Assembly: GCA_023435805.1 (NCBI GenBank)
Contig: JAEZMC010000126.1
Coordinates: forward strand, 1-8,913
DNA length: 8,913 nucleotides
From: Bacillota bacterium
GTDB taxonomy: Bacteria; Bacillota; Clostridia; Acetivibrionales; DTU013
Reading direction: 5' to 3'
Both the position numbers and the translations under genes were made by a program. Below the pieces are notes generated by a model, which saw only the letters and a program-made list of their open reading frames with translations, did no database searches and was not told the DNA's origin. This document shows positions 1-6,528 of the stretch, piece after piece (position 1 is the first letter of the stretch; every line of letters begins with the position of its first letter).

Positions 1-671
1 ATGTAATCGCATTTGTCATGGAATCGCACGGCATAAAGGCAGCTCCGGTCACTTATGAAACGGCGAAAGCGAATTACCGTAAAAACGAGTTGAACTGTCC
101 CGATCTTGAAAAAGCACAGGAAATGATTTCGGATCTGCTGAAGGTAAAAGAAAGCGGAGACTCCTGCGGAGGCGTGGTTGAAATCATTGCAGCCGGCGTG
201 CCTGCCGGACTTGGCGAGCCTGTGTTTGACAAACTGAGCGCCACAATTGCCCATGCGGTCATGTCCATAGGGGGAGTAAAGGGAATTGAGTTCGGAGCCG
301 GTTTTGAACACGCCAGGATGAAAGGCTCGGAATCGAATGATACCCCCTATTATGACGAGCATACCGGCAGAATCCGATTCCGTACCAACCGAGCAGGGGG
401 GCTGCTGGGAGGGATTTCGAACGGGGAGGAAATACGGGTCCGGGTGGCGGTAAAGCCTACGCCCACCATTTTAAAGCCTCAGGAGACAGTAGATATCGAA
501 AAGCTGGAAAATGTGAGTCATGTTTTTGCATCAAGAAGTGATCCATCCATTTGCACCCGAATTTATCCGGTGTGTGAGGCGATGATGAGAATCGCTCTTC
601 TGGATGCGATCTATATGGCGGGAGGGTACCGTCAAGCCGCCGAAGAGATTGACCGGGAACGGGATGAATGA
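1..671 (+). CDS. aroC: Chorismate synthase, C-terminal part (5' end outside window)
   Basis: AroC converts 5-enolpyruvylshikimate-3-phosphate to chorismate using reduced FMN, the last step of the shikimate pathway in the cytosol. The reading frame is open from position 3 (VIAFV before the first Met at 18), so about 222 C-terminal residues are present and the N-terminal 40% or so lies upstream. Family motifs are clear: GDSCGGVVE, a GFEHARMKGSESND segment (usual form KGSExND), NRAGGLLGGISNGEEI and VAVKPTPTI, then an SDPSICTRIYPVCEAMM segment matching the conserved C-terminal helix. The stop codon TGA at 669-671 overlaps the ATG of the next gene, so translation is probably coupled to aroK. The product is certain; only the missing 5' end limits the call. 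Confidence 0.96.
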   Translation, partial: VIAFVMESHGIKAAPVTYETAKANYRKNELNCPDLEKAQEMISDLLKVKESGDSCGGVVEIIAAGVPAGLGEPVFDKLSATIAHAVMSIGGVKGIEFGAGFEHARMKGSESNDTPYYDEHTGRIRFRTNRAGGLLGGISNGEEIRVRVAVKPTPTILKPQETVDIEKLENVSHVFASRSDPSICTRIYPVCEAMMRIALLDAIYMAGGYRQAAEEIDRERDE

Positions 672-1174
672 TGAGCACTATGAATAGTTCCGATAAAAGC
701 ATTATACTGATCGGTATGCCGGGCGCAGGAAAAAGTACCATAGGGCCGCTTCTGGCAAAAAAAACCGGCCTTTTCTTTCAGGATACGGACACGATCGTCC
801 ATAACAGTGATGGGCGAAAGCTGAAAAATATCGTTGCCGAGGAAGGGTTTGAAGCGTTTCTGCGGATCCAGAAAAAGGCTATCATGAAACAGGAACTGAG
901 AGGCTGTGTCATTGCGACAGGTGGAAGCGTTGTAAAAAGCGACGAACTGATGCAGTATTTTAAAAGTATCGGTAAAATTGTTTATTTGAAGCTTGATTTC
1001 AATACGCTGGAACAGCGCCTTGCCCCTGACAGAAGGCTTGCCAGAGCGGACGGGCAGACATTCGGGCAGTTGTTTGAGGAACGTGAGCCGCTTTATATCA
1101 AGTATGCGGATTATATCGTCGACTGCACGGCCAAAACACCGGATGAAATTGTCCAAGAGATATATATGGGTTAA
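668..1174 (+). CDS. aroK: Shikimate kinase-like protein (variant active site)
   Basis: This is a 168-residue P-loop kinase, predicted to phosphorylate shikimate with ATP in the cytosol. It has a Walker A (GMPGAGKST, about residues 17-25), a DTD motif after strand 2 (shikimate-contacting Asp in the family) and a C-terminal REPLYIKYAD matching the usual RxPLYxxxAD. Several canonical substrate-binding residues differ. The GExxFRxxE motif reads GFEAFLRIQ, with Arg displaced by one. The GGG loop reads ATGGSVV. The lid RPLL motif reads DRRLAR. From memory, similar variants occur in clostridial proteins annotated as shikimate kinase. Its ATG overlaps the aroC stop (ATGA), and this placement strongly suggests a shikimate-pathway role. 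A second ATG follows directly at 671. The alternative is a related small-molecule kinase. Confidence 0.85.
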   Translation: MMSTMNSSDKSIILIGMPGAGKSTIGPLLAKKTGLFFQDTDTIVHNSDGRKLKNIVAEEGFEAFLRIQKKAIMKQELRGCVIATGGSVVKSDELMQYFKSIGKIVYLKLDFNTLEQRLAPDRRLARADGQTFGQLFEEREPLYIKYADYIVDCTAKTPDEIVQEIYMG

Positions 1175-1209
1175 TTTCCTACATAGATTTTTTTTGCAGG
1201 AGAAGGCTG

Positions 1210-2025
1210 ATGGATGAACTGATATCAATATTAATAGCGGACGACAATGCAGAATTCGGCAATGTTCTAAACGAATATTTGAATCAATGCGACGGAATGG
1301 CTGTAAAAGGAGTAGCCAGGGATGGCATTGAAGCAATCAGTATGATCAGAGAGCTTGCTCCGGAACTCGTCATACTTGATTTGATCATGCCCAATCTGGA
1401 CGGAATAGGTGTTTTGGAGAGAATTTCCGGCATGCAGCTGCAAAAAAGGCCTGTTTTTATTGTGCTGACTGCAGTAGGACAGGACAGCATCATACAAAAA
1501 GCAATTGAGCTCGGTGCGGAGTATTATATATTAAAGCCTTTTGATGTCAATATGCTTGTAGCACGTATCCGGCAGATTTACAATGAAAAAAACAGCTCAC
1601 AGTTTGTAAATATGGAGATTGCGGCTGGCAGAGCAGGCGGTGCCGAAGGCTTCAGAAGCCCCGACAGGCTTGATATGGAGCAGGTCGTTACAGGGTACAT
1701 TAAAAGCATGGGGATTACTCCCAATATTGCAGGATATCATTATTTAAGGGAAGCTGTCATAAAGGCATCGGATCATCCTGTTCTGCACCAATCCGTGTTA
1801 AAGTCCATATACATCGGTATTGCGAATCGGCATCACACGACTGCGAAAAGTATCGAGAGAGCGATTCGGTGTGCTGTTGAAAGCGCCTATAAAAGAAACC
1901 AGTTCGACAAACCCGATGCGTGGAATCCGGACTGGGGCTGCACCGGCGGGAACAGGCCGAACAATTTTCAGATCATCTCCTGCCTGGCGAATAAAGCAAA
2001 AGCCCGAATGAATGCGACCAAGTGA
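1210..2025 (+). CDS. spo0A: Spo0A-family response regulator
   Basis: This 271-residue response regulator has an N-terminal receiver (about 5-120), a variable linker and a C-terminal Spo0A DNA-binding domain (about 156-271). Receiver residues are complete: D11/D12 acidic pair, D57 phosphoacceptor (VILDLIMPNLDG), T87 and K109 (LKPF). The effector domain has the Spo0A signature MGITPNIAGYHYLREAV and a recognition region TTAKSIERAIRCAVESAY; B. subtilis has roughly TTASRVERAIRHAIEVAW. Spo0A is the phosphorelay-controlled master regulator of sporulation entry. The start is set by AGGAG at 1198-1202, 7 nt before ATG. The gene follows aroK by 35 bp and is not next to spoIVB, where clostridial spo0A usually sits. 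It may therefore be a paralogue or a relocated copy. The C-terminal tail (WNPDWGCTGGNRPNNFQI) is also divergent. Confidence 0.88.
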   Translation: MDELISILIADDNAEFGNVLNEYLNQCDGMAVKGVARDGIEAISMIRELAPELVILDLIMPNLDGIGVLERISGMQLQKRPVFIVLTAVGQDSIIQKAIELGAEYYILKPFDVNMLVARIRQIYNEKNSSQFVNMEIAAGRAGGAEGFRSPDRLDMEQVVTGYIKSMGITPNIAGYHYLREAVIKASDHPVLHQSVLKSIYIGIANRHHTTAKSIERAIRCAVESAYKRNQFDKPDAWNPDWGCTGGNRPNNFQIISCLANKAKARMNATK

Positions 2026-2052
2026 ACTGTCAGATGTTCAGCAAAATAATAA

Positions 2053-2082
2053 AAAAGAGTTACCACGCAGGTAACTCTTTTC
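2053..2082. terminator. Bidirectional rho-independent terminator
   Basis: AAAAGAGTTACC (2053-2064) pairs perfectly with GGTAACTCTTTT (2070-2081) around a 5-nt loop. The stem has an A-run on its left and a T-run on its right, so it can stop transcripts from both sides: spo0A-like from the left and hup from the right. It sits exactly between the two convergent stop codons. Confidence 0.93.
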
Positions 2083-2103
2083 TATTTTATTGAATAGCTT
2101 AAA

Positions 2104-2379
2104 TTACTTATTAACTTTATCCTTTAAAACCTTACCGGCTTTAAATACAGGAGCTTTGGAAGCTGGTATGGTGATTTCTTTTTTGGTCTGGGGGTTTCTG
2201 CCTTTTCTGGCAGCTCTTTTCCTGACTTCAAAAGTACCGAATCCAACCAGAACTACTTTGTCTCCACTGTTGAGAGCTTCTTCAACAGAACCGATGAATG
2301 CATTGAGAGCTGCTTCGCTATTCTTCTTGTTTAAACCTGATTTAGTGGCGATGGAATTGATCAAATCTGTTTTATTCAT
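2104..2379 (-). CDS. hup: DNA-binding protein HU
   Basis: This 91-residue histone-like nucleoid protein acts as a dimer that bends and compacts DNA. The N-terminal helical dimerisation region (MNKTDLINSIATKSGL) is followed by the family signature VGFGTFEVRKRAARKGRNP (about 45-63). That signature includes the R61-N62-P63 arm tip whose proline intercalates into DNA. The length is the normal 90-92 residues. The ATG (2377-2379) has a consensus AGGAGGTT site at 2386-2393, 6 nt upstream. A strong sigma-A promoter lies at 2413-2441, and transcription ends at the shared hairpin 2053-2082, so it is likely a monocistronic, highly expressed gene. HU and IHF share this fold. With no second subunit and this signature, HU is the clear call. 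Confidence 0.97.
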   Translation of the reverse strand: MNKTDLINSIATKSGLNKKNSEAALNAFIGSVEEALNSGDKVVLVGFGTFEVRKRAARKGRNPQTKKEITIPASKAPVFKAGKVLKDKVNK

Positions 2380-2412
2380 TAAAACAACCTCCTAAATTTG
2401 GAATTCGACATT

Positions 2413-2441
2413 ATTTTATAATGAAAGTGGCTTCAAGTCAA
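2413..2441 (-). promoter_or_regulatory. Sigma-A promoter of hup
   Basis: On the minus strand, TTGACT (2436-2441) and TAAAAT (2413-2418) are separated by exactly 17 bp. The predicted start of transcription lies near 2405, about 25 nt before the hup ATG and just upstream of its AGGAGGTT site. Confidence 0.75.
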
Positions 2442-2507
2442 GCTTTTCACAACAATTTAGGCTTTTAGCACTACATCAATTTTTCAAATTCTCCAAAAAT
2501 TACCCTA

Positions 2508-2888
2508 TTATGGCAAAGTTATTACTTCCACGTCATTTTTCAACAAAAATTTCAATTCATTTACAAAAGAAGTACTCTTATTTTTCTCCGGAGATTGGCC
2601 TAGAATAATACAGCCGATATCATTTTCTTCGGCATACTGCGCAATGGTGCCGGCAATATCCTCAGATTTGAGAACTGCCAGATTGGCGCCAATGTTTTTT
2701 GAAATGCCGAAAAGATATTCCAGCGCTTCCGACTCCCTTGAACTGTCTAGAAAATTTACATTATTTTTTACTACATTCAGGACATACAAATTCCCTTTAT
2801 ATTCGTTTACCAGATCATTCGCACTTTTTATCAGTCTTTCACATGTTTTTTGCTGTGTTACACAGACCAATATATTTTTTGTTTCCAC
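2508..2888 (-). CDS. Small universal stress protein (UspA-like domain)
   Basis: A single alpha/beta domain resembles UspA and the Usp-like segment of KdpD sensors. It opens with a strand NILVCV, continues through NLYVLNVV and IAGTIAQYAEENDIGCIILGQS, and ends in a final strand VEVITLP. The nucleotide-loop motif G-2X-G-9X-G-S/T of ATP-binding Usps is only partly kept (ILGQS, then a KNKSTS stretch), so ATP binding is uncertain. I prefer the GTG at 2888 (126 residues), because AGAGG at 2896-2900 lies 7 nt upstream and family members start just before the first strand. An ATG at 2921 in the same frame would add 11 charged residues but has no good ribosome site. It is transcribed separately from hup. 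The precise role is unknown. Confidence 0.75.
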   Translation of the reverse strand: METKNILVCVTQQKTCERLIKSANDLVNEYKGNLYVLNVVKNNVNFLDSSRESEALEYLFGISKNIGANLAVLKSEDIAGTIAQYAEENDIGCIILGQSPEKNKSTSFVNELKFLLKNDVEVITLP

Positions 2889-2965
2889 TATTTTGCCTCT
2901 TTTCTTTATTTCCCGGGTCATGTAAAGGTAGTGCGCGTCAATTGGAGTTGTTTTTTCCCCCTTCT

Positions 2966-2974
2966 ATTATACCA
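2966..2974 (-). promoter_or_regulatory. Extended -10 promoter of the Usp-like gene
   Basis: The minus strand reads TGGTATAAT, a perfect TATAAT with the TGn extension. No good -35 hexamer lies 17 bp upstream, as is usual for extended -10 promoters. It would give a leader of about 70 nt before the GTG at 2888, rich in G near its 5' end. Confidence 0.6.
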
Positions 2975-3046
2975 AAACGCTTTATAAAAGTCTTATGAAC
3001 AAGTTGTGAATTTTATCAGGGCCAATGTGTCAATGGTCATAGATTC

Positions 3047-3075
3047 TTGCAATTTAAACAATGATAATATATGAT
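3047..3075 (+). promoter_or_regulatory. Probable promoter of the fumarase operon
   Basis: TTGCAA (3047-3052) and TATGAT (3070-3075) are spaced 17 bp apart, upstream of the fumarase alpha gene. The leader to the ATG at 3174 would be about 90 nt. It contains a small imperfect hairpin, CCTGAAGGAT (3105-3114) against ATCCTTTAAGG (3120-3130), with no T-tract. This promoter is divergent from that of the Usp-like gene. Confidence 0.5.
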
Positions 3076-3173
3076 GAAACCGTAATGCTGTATGGAGCTG
3101 AGCGCCTGAAGGATGGCTTATCCTTTAAGGAATTCGGCTGTGAAAGAACAACGGAGGGGTGGAATGAAGCAGA

Positions 3174-4016
3174 ATGAAGGAAATTGATGTTTTAGCCATC
3201 GTTAATGCTGTAGAACAGCTTTGCATGGATGCCAACTACTTTTTAAACCCGGATATCATGGACGCACTTACGGAGGGTACCCGAGAGGAAGAGTCGGAAA
3301 CCGGAAAACTTATATTGGAACAGCTGGTTGAAAATGCAAAGATTGCTGCGGAAAAGCGTATGGCTATCTGCCAGGATACGGGAATGGCAGTGGTTTTTAT
3401 TGAAATAGGGCAGGATGTGCATATAACGGGAGGCAGCCTGGCGGAGGCTGTTCATGAAGGAGTCAGAAGGGGTTATGAGAAAGGCTTTCTGAGGAAGTCC
3501 ATTGTATCGGACCCGTTTGAGAGGAAGAATACGGGAGATAATACCCCGGCGGTTATCCACTTTGATATTGTTGAAGGTGACAAGCTTAAAATTGTACTGG
3601 CACCAAAGGGCTTCGGCAGTGAAAACATGAGCGCTGTCAGAATGCTCAAGCCCTCCGACGGCATTGACGGGGTGAGGAATTTTATAGAGGAAACCGTTGA
3701 TAAAGCAGGCCCCAATCCATGCCCGCCGGTTATAATCGGTGTGGGTGTCGGCGGGACGATGGAAAAAGCAGCGCTGCTGGCAAAAAAAGCTCTGCTGAGG
3801 CCGGTCAACCAGCGCAATTCCAGAGAAACCATACGGTTGCTGGAGGAGGAAATGCTGGAGCGTATCAACAGGCTTGGGATAGGGCCTGCAGGACTTGGTG
3901 GGAGGCTTACTGCCATGGCAGTTAATATAGAAGTGTTTCCCACCCATATAGCCGGACTACCGGTAGCCTTGAATATGAGCTGCCATGTGACAAGACATGC
4001 GGAGATAGAACTGTAA
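3174..4016 (+). CDS. fumA: Fumarate hydratase, class I, alpha subunit (N-terminal domain type)
   Basis: This is the 280-residue catalytic-cluster subunit of the two-subunit oxygen-sensitive fumarase, which interconverts fumarate and malate; tartrate dehydratase TtdA is the sister family. Three cysteines in family positions should ligate the 4Fe-4S cluster: C66 in ICQDTG, C183 in GPNPCPP and C270 in NMSCHVTRHAE. Other conserved stretches are NTGDNTPAVIHFDIV, LAPKGFGSENMS and GVGVGGTMEKA. It is followed 22 bp later by the beta subunit. The start is unusual. GGAGGGG (3153-3159) lies 14 nt before this ATG but only 4 nt before an out-of-frame ATG at 3164, which opens a 7-codon ORF ending at 3187. 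An in-frame stop at 3165 rules out any earlier start. Tartrate dehydratase is possible but less likely beside purA. Confidence 0.93.
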   Translation: MKEIDVLAIVNAVEQLCMDANYFLNPDIMDALTEGTREEESETGKLILEQLVENAKIAAEKRMAICQDTGMAVVFIEIGQDVHITGGSLAEAVHEGVRRGYEKGFLRKSIVSDPFERKNTGDNTPAVIHFDIVEGDKLKIVLAPKGFGSENMSAVRMLKPSDGIDGVRNFIEETVDKAGPNPCPPVIIGVGVGGTMEKAALLAKKALLRPVNQRNSRETIRLLEEEMLERINRLGIGPAGLGGRLTAMAVNIEVFPTHIAGLPVALNMSCHVTRHAEIEL

Positions 4017-4038
4017 CCTTTTCTACTTGATTCTATAA

Positions 4039-4611
4039 ATGAAACGGGGTATTACGTTGGAGAAAATAATCAGAATTACAACACCGTTAACCAAAGCTCA
4101 GGCGAAGCAATTGAAGGCCGGAGACACGGTTTATATCAGCGGAATCATTTATGCAGCCAGAGACGCTGCGCATAAAAAGCTCGTCGCACTGTTGGACGAA
4201 GGAAAAGAGCTTCCTTTCGATATTAGGGATCAGATCATCTATTATGTAGGTCCCTGTCCTGCCGGACCGGGGCAGATCATCGGATCGGCAGGCCCGACCA
4301 CCAGCAGCAGAATGGATGCATATGCGCCGGCTTTAATAGAGCGCGGATTATCGGGCATGATCGGGAAGGGACTTCGGAACGAACAGGTGGTTTCATCCAT
4401 GGTAAAGTACGGCGCGGTATATTTTGGTGCAACGGGGGGTGCAGGCGCGCTGCTGGCACGGTGTATCACCGCCTGCGAGGTCATCGCTTTCCCCGAATTG
4501 GGGCCGGAAGCCTTAAGAAAGCTGCATGTAGCAGACTCTCCCGCAACGGTGATCATAGACAGTGATGGTACGGACCTTTATAAGACCGGTCGGGCCGGAT
4601 ACGCTCGCTAA
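4039..4611 (+). CDS. fumB: Fumarate hydratase, class I, beta subunit (C-terminal domain type)
   Basis: This is the beta subunit that completes the two-part class I fumarase (FumA C-terminal or TtdB type). Recognisable stretches are ITTPLTKAQAKQLKAGDTVYISG near the N-terminus, RDAAHKK, YYVGPCPAGPGQIIGSAGPTTSSRMD, and a C-terminal GATGGAGALLARC with VIAFPELGPEALRKLHV. The ATG at 4039 gives 190 residues but has no ribosome site. A TTG at 4057 has GGGG 7 nt upstream and would give 184 residues beginning MEKIIRITTPL, which resembles family N-termini, so it is a real alternative. The subunit is co-transcribed with the alpha gene. The symbol is used in the sense of a subunit, not E. coli FumB. No terminator follows it. 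Confidence 0.92.
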   Translation: MKRGITLEKIIRITTPLTKAQAKQLKAGDTVYISGIIYAARDAAHKKLVALLDEGKELPFDIRDQIIYYVGPCPAGPGQIIGSAGPTTSSRMDAYAPALIERGLSGMIGKGLRNEQVVSSMVKYGAVYFGATGGAGALLARCITACEVIAFPELGPEALRKLHVADSPATVIIDSDGTDLYKTGRAGYAR

Positions 4612-4643
4612 TGGCTTGAACAGTCTGTTTCAAAGTGTTTTTG

Positions 4644-4696
4644 TTGATAATCACGGTAAAAGAAGGGTATATTTTAGTCAAATAATAGTGTATAAT
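4644..4696 (+). promoter_or_regulatory. Candidate promoter(s) for the DUF1858 gene and purA
   Basis: TTGATA (4644-4649) with TATATT (4668-4673) at 18-bp spacing is one candidate. A perfect TATAAT at 4691-4696 without a convincing -35 is another. Both fall in the AT-rich gap after the fumarase beta gene, about 80-110 nt before the next start. Which one is used cannot be settled by reading. Confidence 0.4.
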
Positions 4697-4777
4697 AAAC
4701 TAAAATTACATAATGGCCGCAATACTTGCAGGGCTTGCCTACGTACTGCAGGCTGTTATAGATCGGGAGGATTTTAT

Positions 4778-4981
4778 ATGGCACAGGTAACGAAAGATAT
4801 GATTATATCTGATATTTTAAAATTGGACAGGGGAACAGTACCGATATTGCTGAACAGCGGCATGCACTGCCTGGGTTGCCCTTCCTCATCAGGAGAAAGC
4901 CTTGAAGAAGCCTGCTCGATTCATGGAATCGATGCGGACCAGCTGGTGAAGGAATTAAACGATTACTTGGCATCAAAATGA
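4778..4981 (+). CDS. DUF1858-type CxxC redox-disulfide protein
   Basis: This 67-residue protein matches the DUF1858 family (hybrid-cluster-protein-associated redox disulfide domain). It has an N-terminal TKDMIISDIL, then LLNSGMHCLGCPSSSGESLEEAC with the C31-L-G-C34 pair, and a final helix DADQLVKELNDYL. Family members are small cytosolic proteins, often found alone or fused to redox or metal enzymes; their exact biochemical role is not established. The ATG at 4778 is fixed by GGGAGG at 4765-4770, 7 nt upstream. The same frame is open further upstream to 4562, but that part overlaps the fumarase beta gene and has no family match. It ends 40 bp before purA and may be co-transcribed with it. A role in protecting or repairing the neighbouring iron-sulfur fumarase is speculative. 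Confidence 0.88.
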   Translation: MAQVTKDMIISDILKLDRGTVPILLNSGMHCLGCPSSSGESLEEACSIHGIDADQLVKELNDYLASK

Positions 4982-5021
4982 TCCGGCATAATATTGCTGT
5001 TTTGATTGGGGGATTTACTTA

Positions 5022-6293
5022 ATGGCGGTAAGAGTGGTTGTAGGCACGCAATGGGGTGACGAGGGCAAAGGCAAGTATATTGACATGCTCGCAAAGGACT
5101 CCGATTTGGTTGTACGGTTTTCAGGCGGTAACAATGCAGGACATACGATTGTGGCGGACGGTGTGAAATACGCTTTGCACCTGATACCGTCAGGTATTCT
5201 CCATAAAGGCAGGGTCTGCATCATCGGTAACGGTGTAGTTGTTGACCCTGCTGTTCTTTTGAAGGAAATGGATAATCTTTCACAAAAGGGAGTCAGTACG
5301 GAAAGGCTTCTGATCAGTGACAGGGCGCATGTCATCATGCCTTATCACAAGCTTCTGGACGAGCTTCAGGAAGGCCAGAGGGGAGCTGCAAACCTCGGTA
5401 CTACAAAAAGGGGAATCGGCCCTGCCTATGCGGATAAAACCGAAAGGTGCGGCATCCGCATGTGTGATTTCATTGACGAAGAGCAATTTGCTCTGAAGGT
5501 AAAGGAAAATCTGCTGGTTAAAAACCAGATTATTGAAAAAGTATATGGCAGCAAGGGGTTTGATGCCGATAGCATTATCGAAGAATACAGAGGTTATGCA
5601 AAGCGCCTGGCGAAGCATGTAACCGACGTCAACACCATTATCGGCGATGCGATAGAAGAAGGCCGGAATATCCTTTTAGAGGGTGCTCAGGCCACCTTCC
5701 TGGACCTTGATTTCGGCACCTATCCGTTTGTAACGTCGTCAAATCCCGTGGCAGGCGGAGTATGTACCGGAGCCGGCATCGGACCTACGTATGTTGACGA
5801 GATATACGGCGTTCTGAAGGCCTATACCTCCAGAGTAGGTACCGGACCCTTCCCGACGGAACAAAACAATGAAATCGGCGATACGATCAGAGAGCTGGGC
5901 TGGGAATACGGTACGACCACCGGAAGGCCAAGACGCTGCGGCTGGCTGGATACGGTCATGATCCGGTATGCGGCGCGTGTAAACGGTCTGACCGCGCTGG
6001 CGATCAACCATGTCGACACGATAGGCAAATTGGACAAAATCAAGCTATGCACGGCATATAGGAAAAATGGCGAAACCATACGGTATTTTCCTGCCAGCCT
6101 GAAGGAGCTTGCACAATGTGAACCGATTTATGAGGAGTTCGAGAGCTGGAAGGAGGACATATCCTCCGTCAGGAAGTACGACGATTTGCCCGCCAACGCA
6201 AAAAAATACCTGAAACGTATTGAGGAACTGGTTGGAGTCCGAATCGGGCTGATCGGCGTAGGCAAGGACCGCGAGCAAACCATCAGGGTATGA
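5022..6293 (+). CDS. purA: Adenylosuccinate synthetase
   Basis: PurA joins IMP and aspartate using GTP to form adenylosuccinate, the committed step to AMP, in the cytosol as a dimer. At 423 residues it has the normal length and is complete. Visible hallmarks are the GTP loop GDEGKGK (12-18) with catalytic D13, and NNAGHT with catalytic H41. Further on are the IMP-site stretches VTSSNPVAGGVCTGAGIGP and SRVGTGPFPTE, then TTTGRPRRCGWLD, the base-binding INHVDTIGKLD and the C-terminal GVGKDREQTI. The ATG has GGGGG at 5008-5012, 9 nt upstream. No terminator is visible between purA and the tRNA promoter, so transcripts may read into the tRNA gene. Adenylosuccinate lyase action on the product releases fumarate, which links the gene to the fumarase upstream. 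Confidence 0.98.
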   Translation: MAVRVVVGTQWGDEGKGKYIDMLAKDSDLVVRFSGGNNAGHTIVADGVKYALHLIPSGILHKGRVCIIGNGVVVDPAVLLKEMDNLSQKGVSTERLLISDRAHVIMPYHKLLDELQEGQRGAANLGTTKRGIGPAYADKTERCGIRMCDFIDEEQFALKVKENLLVKNQIIEKVYGSKGFDADSIIEEYRGYAKRLAKHVTDVNTIIGDAIEEGRNILLEGAQATFLDLDFGTYPFVTSSNPVAGGVCTGAGIGPTYVDEIYGVLKAYTSRVGTGPFPTEQNNEIGDTIRELGWEYGTTTGRPRRCGWLDTVMIRYAARVNGLTALAINHVDTIGKLDKIKLCTAYRKNGETIRYFPASLKELAQCEPIYEEFESWKEDISSVRKYDDLPANAKKYLKRIEELVGVRIGLIGVGKDREQTIRV

Positions 6294-6331
6294 TGCAGGT
6301 GCAAGCGGTGCAAATTTTCTTTCTCCTGTGG

Positions 6332-6361
6332 TTGACAAAACTATGAACCATACTGTATTAT
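6332..6361 (+). promoter_or_regulatory. Promoter of tRNA-Lys
   Basis: A perfect TTGACA (6332-6337) and TATTAT (6356-6361) with 18-bp spacing lie 45 bp before the tRNA. Transcription would start near 6368, inside the inverted repeat listed next, leaving a pre-tRNA leader of about 38 nt. Confidence 0.8.
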
Positions 6362-6396
6362 ATATACTTGTGTGACCCAGACACAAGCCGTATATA
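6361..6396. repeat. Inverted repeat in the tRNA-Lys leader
   Basis: CTTGTGT (6367-6373) pairs perfectly with ACACAAG (6381-6387) across a 7-nt loop. Outside it, TATATA (6361-6366) can pair with TATATA (6391-6396) past a CCG bulge. It overlaps the expected start of transcription. There is no T-tract, so it is not a typical terminator. It could be an operator or a structured leader. Confidence 0.55.
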
Positions 6397-6405
6397 GTAC
6401 AATAC

Positions 6406-6481
6406 GGGCCATTAGCTCAGTTGGCAGAGCACTTGACTTTTAATCAAGGTGTCCCGCGTTCGAGTCGCGGATGGCTCACCA
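6406..6481 (+). tRNA. tRNA-Lys (anticodon TTT)
   Basis: A complete 76-nt cloverleaf is present. The acceptor GGGCCAT pairs with ATGGCTC, with one G-U pair. The D arm is GCTC-AGTTGGCA-GAGC and the anticodon stem CTTGA/TCAAG encloses loop CTTTTAA with anticodon TTT. The T arm is CCGCG-TTCGAGT-CGCGG, followed by discriminator A and encoded CCA. Its 3' 48 bp recur perfectly at 8737-8784. I infer that the 3' half shown here was supplied by an integrated element that restored the gene. Confidence 0.98.
6434..6481 (+). repeat. Left attachment repeat (within intact tRNA-Lys)
   Basis: This is the first copy of the 48-bp direct repeat, starting TGACTTTTAATC and ending GGCTCACCA. The anticodon stem halves CTTGA and TCAAG flank the 7-nt loop CTTTTAA. 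That arrangement fits the inverted core sites and 7-bp crossover region of tyrosine recombinases. Confidence 0.85.
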
Positions 6482-6514
6482 AAACCCTGTAATCTAAAGA
6501 TTACGGGGTTTTTT
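6481..6514 (+). terminator. Terminator directly after tRNA-Lys (element-borne)
   Basis: AAAACCCTGTAATC (6481-6494) pairs with GATTACGGGGTTTT (6499-6512), 14 bp with one wobble, around loop TAAA, followed by T's to 6514. It begins at the last base of the CCA. Because it lies inside the element it was probably brought in with it. A different terminator follows the displaced tRNA end at 8784-8830. Confidence 0.93.
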
Positions 6515-6528
6515 GCTGCTCTGGGGCA

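Noticed and set aside
3243..3947. Long minus-strand open frames across the fumarase alpha gene
   Set aside because: They are antisense shadows of a clearly conserved gene and have no family features or ribosome sites.
4562..4777. Upstream in-frame extension of the DUF1858 gene
   Set aside because: It overlaps the fumarase beta gene, has no family similarity, and a good ribosome site marks the ATG at 4778.
6297..6316. Repeated GGTGCAA after purA as a possible terminator or site
   Set aside because: Two short direct copies with no stem and no T-run; chance is a sufficient explanation.
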